From NCBI GenBank assembly GCA_019096065.1, contig JAGUCH010000001.1, forward strand, positions 3,410,001 through 3,474,000: a stretch of 64,000 nucleotides of DNA, in the 5' to 3' direction. Positions 1 through 10,285 of this stretch are shown piece by piece. Position numbers and translations under genes: made by a program. The DNA is from Paracyclopina nana. Its lineage: Eukaryota; Arthropoda; Copepoda; Cyclopoida; Cyclopettidae. The notes beneath the pieces were generated by a model that was not told where the DNA came from, ran no database searches, and was given only the letters and a program-made list of their open reading frames with translations. The first letter of the stretch is position 1. Each line of letters opens with the position of its first letter.

Positions 1-933
1 TTTTCAATAGATCATATTTTTTTGCGGCCCATATTAATGATATTGAGCTAGGAGTCGTTTTTCATTTTTGATAGACAACCGCTAGTTATCTAGCTGGCCA
101 AATGAGTGGCAATTTTTCATTCGCCTTCACTGCACTGTTTATTTGCTAACAAGCCTTGCTCGTTGAACAAATTCGATAAGTCATTAGAAAGTTACAAAAC
201 GATTATTTGTTCCGCTTTCAATGAGCGATTTTCAATTAGCACCTTTTAACGTGAGAGTCAACCTGCCAGTTACGACTCATTCCTACTTTCTTCGCAGCTT
301 TTCTAAAATGAAATTAATTAAAAACTCCGACTTCAGTCTGCTGCATTCAACCCGTCCAATTTTTGCTTTTCAAAGTTTCCAATGAACATTCCGAAGAATT
401 ATATTAGTAGCTCTCACAAATGTTTTGAATGACTTTTTCTCTTGGTGAACTTGGGTAAGAAAGGCCATACAGATCGAGTCAGGCAAAGTTGAGCACAATG
501 TCATTTTGAAAAATTGGAAGTTCAGTTCCCAATTTGGATTATCTGAGAACTTTGTTAAATTACAAGTATAGTGAGAAGAAATTGTTGGCCACGAAGCCTT
601 CTTCTCATGTTGAAAAGTGCTGCACGATAATGGCATAACTATGGTCGCCTGTACATGTGAAAGTGTCAAGCATGGAAGTTATGTGCACTTTGTAGTTGCG
701 TTTTACATAGCATTTCTCCCAGTTTCTTTGGATTTCATAAATTGCTCTAACGCTGAAAGTACTCACAAGCAATCACGAGGAGCTGGAGCACAAATAGCTA
801 AATTCCTACTTAGGAGATGGGAAAAAAGGTTTTCACAGTTGGTAGTTAAGGGGGAAAGGCACAGTACACTACCATAATCGAAAGTCCCTTAACTAGTGTT
901 GTTCCTTTTCAGAGTTTGAGAAAAGACAGCAGG
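1..933. other. upstream region, no gene recognised
   Basis: No supported coding exon was found on either strand. A pyrimidine-rich 3' splice site (TTCCTTTTCAG, ending at 911) precedes the NPF receptor start by about 22 bases. It implies either an upstream 5' UTR exon somewhere in or before this stretch, or a leader acceptor. The short open frames here have no recognisable content. Confidence 0.5.
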
Positions 934-2542
934 ATGTCGGACAACTCGAGCAAAATGGTTGACGAATATCTGATGGAGCTGTATATGCTCAACCGAAGTC
1001 TTGGCCAGCCCTGGTTCTCGATTTGCGTTGCACTCTACTCAATCCTCGTGAGCATTGCATTCACGGGCAATGTTCTCGTGCTCGTAGCCATGGTGAGGAG
1101 TCGCGACTTGAGGAAATCAGCACGGAATGTCCTAATTGGGCTGCTCGCGATCTCGGATCTCTTTTTGAGCTGCACAATGCCCTTGACAGCAATTGATGCC
1201 CTCTCAAAGTATTGGCCTTTCGGCAAGACCACCTTGACGTTCTGTCGAACGGTGAAAACTTCGTCTGCCATGGCTGTTTACCTATCCAGCATGACTCTCA
1301 TCGCAATTGCTCTCGATAGGCACCGCTGCATTGTCCATCCAACTCGGTAAAGCTAATACAATAACGAGCTATATAGCCTTTCTTCCCTCCTGCTGACAGA
1401 AAGTAAGAAAAGTTCCGACTTGTGCTTACAGCTCCCAATTGAGCGTATTTGCTGCGAGTCTGGTCGCATCGACCTTTCTGCTCGTCGCTCTGCTCATGGC
1501 AACTCCCATCTTTTTCCACACGAGGCTTCATGTGCCAATTTCGGAAACGACTGCAAATACTGCGGAAAACCAGACAGAGGATGATTGGTCCCATTTGGTC
1601 TTCTGCGTGGAGGACTGGCGCTTTGGGAGCGATCAGGACGCGGATCCACGCAGGCGAATCTACTATTCCATATTTTCGATGGCCATGCAGTACATCATCC
1701 CGTTCATCAGCATGACCGCAATCTACACCAAACTCTTCTTCTACCTAAAAACCAACAGGATGGTGAGATCTGAACGGCCGCAAGACAAACAGAAAGCACG
1801 AAGGACAAACACGATGCTGGCCACCATTTCCATGGTGTTTTGTATATCATGGCTGCCTCTTAACCTGATTGGAATATGCTTGGACGCGCAAATTGACATG
1901 TTTGGCGACAACATTGAGATGATGACGTTGACCTTTGTGGCCTGCCATTTGGTAACTAAATTGAGTGCCAATCACATTTGGATTTCATAACATTTCTCCT
2001 TTCAGATTGGCATGTCCAGTGCATGCATCAACCCAATTATGTATGGGTACCTTAATGAGACATTCCGCACAGAGTTCCTCAATATTGCTCAGGATTTGAA
2101 AAATCTGGTGGTCAAGTCGAGAATATGTACTCTAGCTTTGGCCATTAGCTCTTGCAAGCAGTGCAGGAATAAGAAGAGTGAAAGCAAATCCAAAGCCAGC
2201 TATGCTCAATGCTTGGATCCGAACAGGCAGACAATTGAATTGAATCAAATTGACAATTGCAAAGCAAAAAAAGGAGGTAATGCTGAAAAGAAGATCTCGT
2301 CTGGATGTGTTGCTGCGAAAAATCAAATGACAAATCTCACAGAAATGAAACGAATATCACAAAACCCCGCGGCTCAAATAGGCAGTGATCAGCCCTTGAT
2401 TGGAGACAAACATGATGCTACCTCAACTGTTTCCCCACCTATCATGATAAAGGAGAGTGGCAAATCTCATATAAATCTCATAATTATCGAACGACCTCCG
2501 AGCAAGAAGACTGATGATCATCGATCAGCTTTTGATTTGTAA
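934..2542 (+). CDS. NPFR: neuropeptide F (NPF/NPY-type) receptor, class A GPCR
   Basis: Three exons (934-1346, 1432-1951, 2006-2542) encode about 489 residues. All seven membrane helices are visible. The diagnostic pieces are SKYWPFG before the TM3 cysteine, DRH at residues 128-130 in place of DRY, IVHPTR after it, FCVEDW in the second extracellular loop, YYSIFSMAMQY in TM5, CISWLPLN in TM6 and NPIMY at 320-324. These match the arthropod NPF receptor pattern closely, while the DRHRCIV stretch also recalls vertebrate NPY2R. The family signals through Gi/o at the plasma membrane and controls feeding and related behaviour in insects. The cytoplasmic tail, about 165 residues rich in Ser, Lys and Asn, is longer than usual. 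The start was taken at 934 because the frame lacks an earlier ATG after the splice site at 911. The ligand is inferred from the family only. Confidence 0.88.
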
Positions 2543-2752
2543 CGAACTAAAAGTCTACAACGCATATAGCATATGAAAAATGCTTACTTGTCACAATATC
2601 ACAATGTTCCTGAGTAAATAGTATAGTATGTCTGTTTAATATTGCTGCTGCGAGTACTTGCGATGCTCCTTATTATAAGGATGATAGCATAAATCTCTGA
2701 ATGATCTTCGCGTGTATAATTGAGTATCAGCTGAAAACATCATTAGTGCCTT

Positions 2753-3526
2753 CTATTTTTGGTCCAGATGTTGCGCGATTTGTTTGAGCGAGTCACTGCA
2801 ATCTGGTGAATTCTGGACGTAGGATGCATAAGTGTCATATACAAGAGATACAGCATTGTCATACACAACGCGATATTTTGTAGGTAGGAAGTAAAAGTTG
2901 ATGAATTGAGCGGGCGGCCATAATATCCACTCTGCCACATAAAGGTGGGATCCTTCAATCAAAATAATGGGAATAGGATCTTTTTTTAAATAACTAAAAC
3001 TACCTTTGTAAAGGAGCTCTGTTTTGGTTTTGGACCAGTCGTGCCCATTCATCAGGTTTGCAACCACCAGACAGCTGAGGATGCAGATTGGACTAAAGAT
3101 GATTTGATCATAAAGCACTTTTTTAGACACTATTCTCAAGCCTTTTCCGGGCAATAGTCTGTCAAGGTAGTTGTACCAAAAATGGCAGAGAAAACCAGAA
3201 GTAACCCCAAATGAAGCACTCATGTGGCAAGTCCTTTTGAAATTCCATGAAGATGTATTTTGCGATATTGAGCTGCTGAAATAAGCTCATGACTTTCTGC
3301 TTTTTGTGCTTTAATAAGATGATGACTCTTACGTTTTACTTTTTCCAGGTTTGTTCTCATAGAATTGCTGTAGAACATCGCCGATGGCTGATAAACTGAC
3401 TGACACGGCCACATTGGTAGCTAAATGATATTTGTGAAATAAAGTGTGTACTAAGCCAGCCATTTCTGTTGTTATGAAATTGACGGGAAAGTACCGACAT
3501 TTAACCTCTATCCAACTTATCCTCAT
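2753..3526 (-). CDS. MPV17L2: MPV17-like protein 2 (PXMP2/MPV17 family)
   Basis: Three exons on the minus strand (3463 or 3526 to 3333, 3275-3004, 2931-2753) give 193 or 214 residues. The conserved family core is present: RTCHM, then FLCHFWYNYLDRLLPG, LYKEWILWPPAQFINFYFLP and KYRVVYDNAVSLVYDTYASY. The family consists of four-helix proteins of the inner mitochondrial or peroxisomal membrane. MPV17L2 is reported to support mitoribosome assembly. Two ATGs are possible. The one at 3463 (MAGLVHTLF) gives a normal family length, while 3526 adds 21 residues. The 57-bp intron has a CAGCAG acceptor, so a one-residue alternative is possible. The gene is convergent with the NPF receptor, with about 210 bp between the stops. 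Confidence 0.87.
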
Positions 3527-3906
3527 ATAATTTTGTCTTCTTTTTCCGAATAAATCAGTGGTAAAATATTTATACTTTTAGACAAGAGTTTTTTTAAATG
3601 CTCGAATAATTAGAAGCATTACTTTCTAAAGGACATTAACTTCGATTCAATCGGCCTCACTAAAATTCTTTCGCCTTAATTTTCTTTGCTCAAAACACTT
3701 GAAATTTATTTTGATTTTTTTCTGCGTAAGTCAAAGCCTTGTATAGTCTCAACTCTCAACGCTACAAACTCCGCTACAAAGAGAGCGGCTTTGTAACATT
3801 GCGTATAGGTGAGTAAATTCACATTTTGAGGCTCTTAGGCATTTCTGGGAATGAAAGTTAGTTCTAAAAGCTGTTTTCATCATTGGCTTTATTGCACAGA
3901 AGAGTA

Positions 3907-4967
3907 CTAAACAATGGTATTCTTGATTGAGCCAATTTTCTCCACAAAGCATTCCACTACGTCGCCTCTCTGTGGAAAATAAGAATGTATCAAAGCGGAG
4001 AGAAAATGAACATTTTCTCACCTTGAGGAATTGAGGGGGTTTCATGAAGGCTCCGACACCCGGAGGAGTACCCGTGAGAATCAAGTCTCCTGGCAACAGA
4101 GTACAAAACTTGGAGCACCAAGCCACAATTTCGTACGTATTGAACACCAATTGCTCAGTCGTCGAGTTTTGCTTCACCTGGCCATTGACGGAGCATTTCA
4201 AGCTCACTCGATGAGGATCCCCCATTTCATCGCACGTCACGATGGCTGGACCCAAGGGACAGAAGCCGTCCATTGCCTTGCCCAACAGCCACTGGCCTCC
4301 ATTTTTGCGAAGCTGCCAATCTCTAGCACTCACATCATGAGCAACGGTGTAGCCGAAAATGTGCTCAGAAGCTTTGTCAGCGGAGATGTTGAAGCCTTGC
4401 TTGCCGATAACTATGGCAAGCTCAACCTCCCAATCAAGCTCCTGCAATTTTACCCATTTACTTTAACTAGTGGAAGGGATTTTGATTATGGGCTACCTTT
4501 GTGATGTCAGGATACTTGATGGGATCAAATGGTCCAATGATGCAGCTTGGGTACTTATTGAAAACTAATGGCTCCTCTGGAATGGGCTTATTTTGCTCCT
4601 CGCAATGGTCCTTGTAGTTCATGCCAATGCACAAAACCTTGTCGGGCTTCGTGATGGGAGCCAATAGGCTGACATCCTCATAGGGAACCTTGTGCAGATT
4701 CCTACCAATCTCTCTAAAAATCAAGGATCAGGGATAACCTTAGCAATACTGCGCTAAAATAGGCGTGATTTACTTCTTTACTGCGTCCAGTAGAGGTTTG
4801 CCCCCATAAAGGAAATCAAGGGTCGATTCAATTTTGAGGACTTCAGTTATGTCGATAACATCACCGTGCTCGTCTCCTGATTGCACTCCAAACCTTGATC
4901 TGCTGTCATCGCGATTTTTATATTTGAATTGAACGAATCTCATGATGAAAAATAAGCTCAGCTGCAC
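3907..4967 (-). CDS. FAHD2: fumarylacetoacetate hydrolase domain-containing protein 2 (FAHD2-like)
   Basis: Four exons (4967 or 4943 to 4774, 4713-4497, 4441-4022, 3969-3907) give 297 or 289 residues, close to the mammalian length. The fold's signature runs in order: [20 protein letters not shown], then [14 protein letters not shown] with the metal-binding acidic residues, [28 protein letters not shown] and [14 protein letters not shown]-fold enzymes act on oxo-acids with a divalent metal. FAHD2 members are thought to be mitochondrial, but the physiological substrate is unsettled. The second ATG (4943, MRFVQFK) matches the start of the conserved part. The upstream MQLSLFFI could be a short leader. 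Some of the long open frames antisense to exon 3 are shadows. Confidence 0.9.
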
Positions 4968-5854
4968 CCGGCAACAATCTTAGACTAAATTGGGAGCACA
5001 TGACAGAACCTAAAAACCGGTTTCTTTATGACAATGCTAATTCGTAAACCAAAGTTCATTCTCATTTTTGGGAACATTTCATATATTTGCTGTAGATAAG
5101 ATTAGCAATTCCTCCTTAGGATAAATTTGTTCAATTGTAATCGTGCGTTACTTACCAACTATACTCCTTCAATAGTTATGAATTACTTTAAAAGTCATTA
5201 ATGAAGGCGCTAATTAAGTAATTTTATTTCATAAGAAATAAGTAATTTTATTTCATAAGAAATAAGTAATTTTATTTCATAAGAAAAATTTTCATTCCTA
5301 CAAGATGCATTGATGCAATTGCTTTCACTGAATCGGCATCTTAACATTGGAGGATATCAAATTACGATATCTTTGCAGCTTCAGCCAAATTAGCTAGCAT
5401 TTTCAATGTTAAGTACTGGTTTAGCGAGTCGGAAAATTAAAGGCGTTATCCTTCTTTTGCCATGTTTTATCATACTCAATGAACGTATTGACGTATCAAA
5501 TTACCCAAAAATTACAGAATTACGAATTTTCAATACAATTTCATTTTTCTTAATGAATAAAAAATATTTTAAAGTACTAGATAAAGTTTAACAATATTGA
5601 CGAGATCGGTGTTATTTCCGCTCCGTTTTAGAATCCGCGCTGAGCAGGGGCAAGAAGCCACGAACAGATTCAACAGAACTCAGAAGCGCATTTACCATTT
5701 GCAACTGCTGACAGTGCACTGCTGCTGTGACTCATTCGATTCGAGTCATCTCAGCCCTCATTCTCGAATTAGAAGCTGTCTGTTGAAGATCTGATTATTT
5801 CCATTAAGAGACGCATTTCCTATTTTCGAGAAAAGTTCACGCCTATTTGACGCC
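4968..5854. other. intergenic region between divergent genes
   Basis: This AT-rich stretch lies between the FAHD2-like start and the next plus-strand gene. It must hold both promoters, but I see no clear TATA box. It contains the 24-bp tandem repeat listed separately and no supported coding exon. Confidence 0.5.
5216..5287. repeat. 24-bp tandem repeat, three copies
   Basis: Three near-perfect head-to-tail copies of a 24-base unit beginning AAGTAATTTTATTTCATAAG, with no substitutions visible except at the 3' edge. It lies in AT-rich intergenic DNA and looks like a young minisatellite. Confidence 0.9.
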
Positions 5855-6533
5855 ATGTTGCCAAAATACGAGAAATGCTGCTGCTGCTTTTCTGTCCGGA
5901 CTGGAGCCATGATTTTGGCTATTCTTGGCTTGGCTTGGGCTGGAACCTCCATCGTCGCCAGTTCATTTGGTAAGTTCAACTTTTTCCTCCTTTTATTTCG
6001 CCCATGTGGAAAAAAACTTTTATTTTTCAGAAATCAGCCTTGAGCCTCAGTTCAGAGAATTCATTGACCAAGCCAAGGAGGAACTCATGAAGGAATACCA
6101 AGACGCTGGAGCTCGTGAGGATCAAAAAGCTGAAATGGAGCAAATGCTGAGCGTTTTGGACGCCATGAAGGAAGCCATGCCCTACGTCTTTGTTATAAAC
6201 TTGGTCGGTGGATGCGTCAGCTTCCTCATTTATGGACTCCTCATGGGCGGACTTGTCAAGAGCAAGGCTTGGATGATGCTACCCTGGCTGATTTCTCACC
6301 TGTTCTCCCTCATCCTGACTACAATTGGATTGGCTATTGCCTTCATTGTCCTCTGCGTGGCCGCTGCTGGAGGATTTGTCTCCGGATTGATCCTGTTGGC
6401 TATCACCTCTCCCTTTTTGGCTTTGCAATACTACCTTTGGTTCGTTGTCAGGTCTGTCTACTTGGACACCAAGGACCTGGACAAGAGGGATACCTTGCCA
6501 TTGTTTGAATCTGATGGCTATGCCGAATTGTAA
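5855..6533 (+). CDS. four-helix membrane protein, LAPTM-like
   Basis: Two exons (5855-5969, 6031-6533) encode 205 residues. The start is cysteine-rich (KCCCCFSVRTG) and leads straight into TM1. An acidic and charged loop of about 60 residues follows, then three closely spaced helices (VFVINLVGGCVSFLIYGLL; ISHLFSLILTTIGLAIAFIV; a Gly/Ala-rich segment to LALQYYLWFVV) and a short cytoplasmic tail. The CC-x-RTG opening and topology resemble lysosome-associated LAPTM proteins, but I cannot assign it firmly. It could be another arthropod-specific tetraspan family. The gene at 7045 is a probable diverged tandem paralogue. An AATAAA at 6701 fits as its polyadenylation signal. Confidence 0.8.
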
Positions 6534-6700
6534 GAAACCGGAAGTCTCTTCATGCCATTGGAATTTTGCAAAATTGTCAGACCAAATTTTTACTAACTTT
6601 CGATGATGCTTTATGATCTTGAATTAGTCAGCCTTAAGCTTCGGATGACTAACACTGTATGTCAGCCAAATTATCATAATTAATTTTGATGGTAGAAAAG

Positions 6701-6706
6701 AATAAA
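6701..6706 (+). terminator. polyadenylation signal AATAAA
   Basis: Lies about 170 bases downstream of the stop at 6533, on the coding strand, in AT-rich DNA. It is the nearest canonical signal for that gene. Confidence 0.5.
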
Positions 6707-7044
6707 GAAAAGAATAATTTGATAGTACGCATTTATTTGTCACCCAACTTCTTCTATTTTTTGCGAAGCATCGTAAATATTCAAGCTAAACATTTTAAAC
6801 TGAAACATAAATACCATAATATAATTTTGAGTCTGATCTTTCTGGCAATTGCTGAGTTGGATATTACATTTGGAATCTCCAACAAATAAGGGAAAACTGC
6901 TAAACGTAAAGCCTAAGAAGGTTAATGCTACTATTTTAAACCTTAGTCTGTATCTGTCCTAATAGCTGAAAAGGCTATTTTGTCTGTGTAAATAAATGTG
7001 AATGTGATGGGAGGAAAAAAGTCGCGAAATTGTAAGAGCGAAAA

Positions 7045-7563
7045 ATGGAAGGAGTAAGGTTGCAGCGATTTTGCCGCTTCTTTTCTATAGAGGCTGGTTC
7101 GGTCATCTTGGCCACGTTTTGCCTCGTGAGCTCCCTTTCAGTACTTTTCATGTACATTGCCGTCGAAGGAAAAGCCAACTTTATGAAGGAGATCGTCGGA
7201 AGTAGCGTCAATGAAGAGCTCGAAGTCTTTCAAGCTTACTTGAATGGCCATCACATTGCCGTGCTGACGATTTCCGTCGTCACTAATGGCCTCCTACTGA
7301 TTGGAATTTTCAAGCAAAAGTCTTTGCTTATGCTGCCTTTTCTTTGCGTCGGATTCATCTCCCTGATTTACTGGATTGCTATTTTAATCGGGGTTACAAT
7401 TTGGATGTGGGAAAGGAGCCTGAAGTTTACGCTGATTTTTGTGGCCTTTAATGTGCCCATCTCGATTTTTGCCCTCTACAGTTGGCTTGTACTTTTCACC
7501 GCCTACTGCGAGCTGAGAGACCGTGAAAAACTTCCACAGCAGGCTGCAAAATCTCAAGCATAA
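7045..7563 (+). CDS. four-helix membrane protein, paralogue of the 5855 gene
   Basis: A single exon of 172 residues. It opens with RFCRFFSIEAGSVILATFCL, which parallels the CCFSVRTGAMILAILGL opening of the upstream gene. It has the same plan: TM1, an extracellular loop, three clustered helices and a short polar tail ending after a YxWxVxF-type segment. Unlike its neighbour it has no intron, and its loop is shorter and lacks the charged coil. The shared topology, opening motif and tandem position support a duplication. Function is unknown; lysosomal or endosomal membrane is a guess from the LAPTM resemblance. Confidence 0.75.
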   Translation: MEGVRLQRFCRFFSIEAGSVILATFCLVSSLSVLFMYIAVEGKANFMKEIVGSSVNEELEVFQAYLNGHHIAVLTISVVTNGLLLIGIFKQKSLLMLPFLCVGFISLIYWIAILIGVTIWMWERSLKFTLIFVAFNVPISIFALYSWLVLFTAYCELRDREKLPQQAAKSQA

Positions 7564-7620
7564 AAATGTAGTGTAAAAGGACATAATGGAAAAATTATTG
7601 CTTGTAAGCACACTTCATCG

Positions 7621-7626
7621 TTTATT
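7621..7626 (-). terminator. polyadenylation signal for the bestrophin gene
   Basis: AATAAA on the minus strand (TTTATT on plus), 8 bases after the bestrophin stop codon. Confidence 0.6.
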
Positions 7627-7633
7627 TTTGTAA

Positions 7634-9463
7634 TTAAAGCTTGTTCACTTCATTTTCCACATTTATTATCTCCCCATTGATCCTGGCGGTCGACACTTCT
7701 TCGGCGGTCGAATCAACTGACTCCCGACCTTCAGGAATAGTTTCTCGACCGCTGAGCACGGAAATGTTTCTTCTCAAGCTTTTGCGCTTGATTGACGGTT
7801 TCCTTCCAGGTATCACCACGTTGGACATTTTCCGAATCTTGTTCACCAAGCCGTCATCTTCATTTGGACCAACAACGTCTCGTGCAGCAGCTTCCCTTTG
7901 ACTGTCGTCCTTGTATGGAAGTTCTGCTGGAATGGCAATACCTGCTTCCAAAAAGGGATCATTTGCCATTTCAAACTCCACATCAGCATCATCAACAATC
8001 ATATAAGACACTTGGACATTTCTGTCAATCAGGTAATTAATTTGGAAGTCCTCGTCGTCTTCCCCAAACGGATTTAGCAACGTTTCTGCTACCTTTATCC
8101 ACCCAATATAGCTTATGAACTCGATGATGGTGAAAAATGGTATTTTCATGTCTGGAGTGTGAGCCTTGAAGGGGTCGGTTGTTGCAAATGTAATATTGAG
8201 TGCTGGAAACGCCGACAAGTTGAGGAGGCTAGAGTCACTAGGATCCAAGAATTGGCTACCAAACAAGGAGGCGAAAAGGTATGCAAATACTGAAAGGGTA
8301 GCAACCTGAGTGTAGGCCAGAGGGAAATTGACCCAACCGTAATTGAGAATTTTTCTGTTGCTTATCTCGATGTACTCAAAGCTAGATACGAGGCTTGCAA
8401 AAATAGGCGCCTCGACCTGCAAAAAATATTAGGCTCTGCTTGTTGATAATATGTCAGTGGTAATTTTAATTACCGTAATTTTTTTCTCTGTCCTAGCTCG
8501 CTCTAATAGCTTCAAGGCCCACAGTACTGGTGTCCATGTTGCCTCATGAGGTGTTTGAGCCTCAGCATTTTTAATGCGCTCAACTTCACTAGGCAAAATC
8601 AGCTTTGCATGAACCAGGCTATCGTAGTCGGGAAATCTGGCTTTCACTTTAGATGAGACTAATCTGAAGACTAGGACAATCGAAAGGTTGACATATCTCA
8701 TCACAGTCCTCCTAAGGTTACGTCGGAAATCGTCCTGCAAGAAATTGCGACGCGTCCTTTCTTACCAATTTTGATATACTACAGAGTTGATTCTTACCCT
8801 TCCAGGAACAAAGCTGACAAGCTTTAGGGCCAAACGGTCTGGATATGGCAAGGCTAAATACTGATCCCAGTATCTTCGAACCACTTCTGAGACATAGAAA
8901 CCAGTCAAAAATGTCACTGGAATCATCGTTTTGAACCTATTTTAGCATGAGGTTTTCAATATGTTTTTTGTTTGTTACTGTTGTTGGTTTTGGGGCTACC
9001 TCGAGCAAAAGACGCACCACACTTCAAAGCACTCTTTCACGAATGGATCTTCCACAAGAACATATCTGTACAGCAAAGCCATGATGCTGTAGAGTAACAT
9101 AAATGCCAACAAGTCGTGCCAAATGAGCTTGAACGCACTGCCGCTCCACTGGCTCATGAGGTGGAAGAATCCTCGGAACCTTTTGGATGTGTCGGCATAC
9201 CTGTTGGCGTATATGTTTCGACCTCCGTGGCCTTGCCTTACACGCAAATTGCTTATTTCAGGATCATTATCTTCGTAGTTGGAACTCTTCACATAATCAC
9301 CAAGAATTTTATCCGCCAGTGCTTCAATTTTCTTTTTATTGGACCCCTCATTGCCTCCATTGACGGGGTTGACGCCGTCACCATCAAACGAGAACTTCAT
9401 AATAATCGGATTTTGCACTGACGAACCTGTCGCAACGTTCTGCAATGAATTCGAATGAGTCAT
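7634..9463 (-). CDS. BEST: bestrophin, calcium-activated chloride channel
   Basis: Four exons (9463-9000, 8936-8798, 8734-8474, 8416-7634) give 548 residues. Family features in order are RGFFHLMSQWSGSAFKLIW, LLAFMLLYSIMALLYRYVL, TFLTGFYVSEVVRRYW (neck helix), LRRTVMRYVNLS, YGWVNFPLAYTQV, GSQFLDPSD and the calcium-clasp NPFGEDDEDF at 403-412 followed by LIDRN. Bestrophins form pentameric anion channels in the plasma membrane. The C-terminal tail is basic and serine-rich. About 90 residues precede the point where most bestrophins begin (see findings). The first residues MTHSNSLQNVAT recall the usual MTxxYxxxVAT start, so the extra segment looks inserted after the normal N-terminus, or hides a small unrecognised intron. 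Confidence 0.93.
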
Positions 9464-10285
9464 TGAAAACTGATATCCAGCAGCAGCCCATTATCGGGCT
9501 CCCAAGAAATCCCGCGAGATTTATAGCCGTATACTAAATTTCATTTACTTAGCGGAAAAAGCGGACGCTAAAACTTTTTCTCCATCAGGTTGCTCAGGAA
9601 GAAATGTAAAAGTAAAATCATCAAGACCTTTCTTGTATTAAGGGCTTTCACTATAATCGGCTCCACTGTGTATTTGTAGTTCAACACTTTTACTGTACCT
9701 CAACTTTGACACCCATGCAGTAATCAGATTTTTGCGTGTTCTTAGCTCCAAACATTTTTCCAATCTCCGCACGAGACGCTTGCTCTTATAGATTGCTTGA
9801 ATTGCAGTGTCATTCTGAATTTGAGATTACTTTTTATTCCTAGTAACATGATACGATGGCTGAAATGGGAATGTCACTGGTGCGATTGTGTGAACGTGTC
9901 TAAAATAAAAAATAAAAGACATACGCGTTTGGTCATGTCTAAAAAACCTGAATCAACTATAAGTAGCAAAGATTGAACTGTTGCAGAATGCAAAGACGAG
10001 CGAAATGCATGAGAACCGCGATCTCTGGTCCTCGATAAATAGGAACGATTGGTCGCAAGTTTCTCCCAACCTTTCTCGCCCTGTCACTTAGGTAATCTGG
10101 TAGAGTCTAGACCTGGCCTATACATTTTTTCCTGAAGAGTACAGTTATGCGGCCGTCCAAGCATAACATATAGCCAACGTAGCGCGAGCAGCAGGTGAAA
10201 GAAGAGCCGTCGGCTCTGGATGAGCTTGCCACCACCCCAAGTACATCAGCTGCGAATGCGACTCCAAAAACTTTCGAAAAGGAAA
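9464..10285. other. intergenic region between divergent genes
   Basis: This is the divergent promoter region between bestrophin (-) and DHCR24 (+). I see no repeat, RNA gene or supported exon in it. 5' UTR exons of either gene may be present but cannot be identified. Confidence 0.45.

Noticed and set aside
1298..1594. Minus-strand frame across the NPF receptor intron
   Set aside because: Spans a well supported intron and coding exon on the other strand.
4031..4504. 157-codon open frame on the plus strand
   Set aside because: Lies antisense to FAHD2 exons 2 and 3, which are clearly coding. No recognisable domain; a shadow frame.
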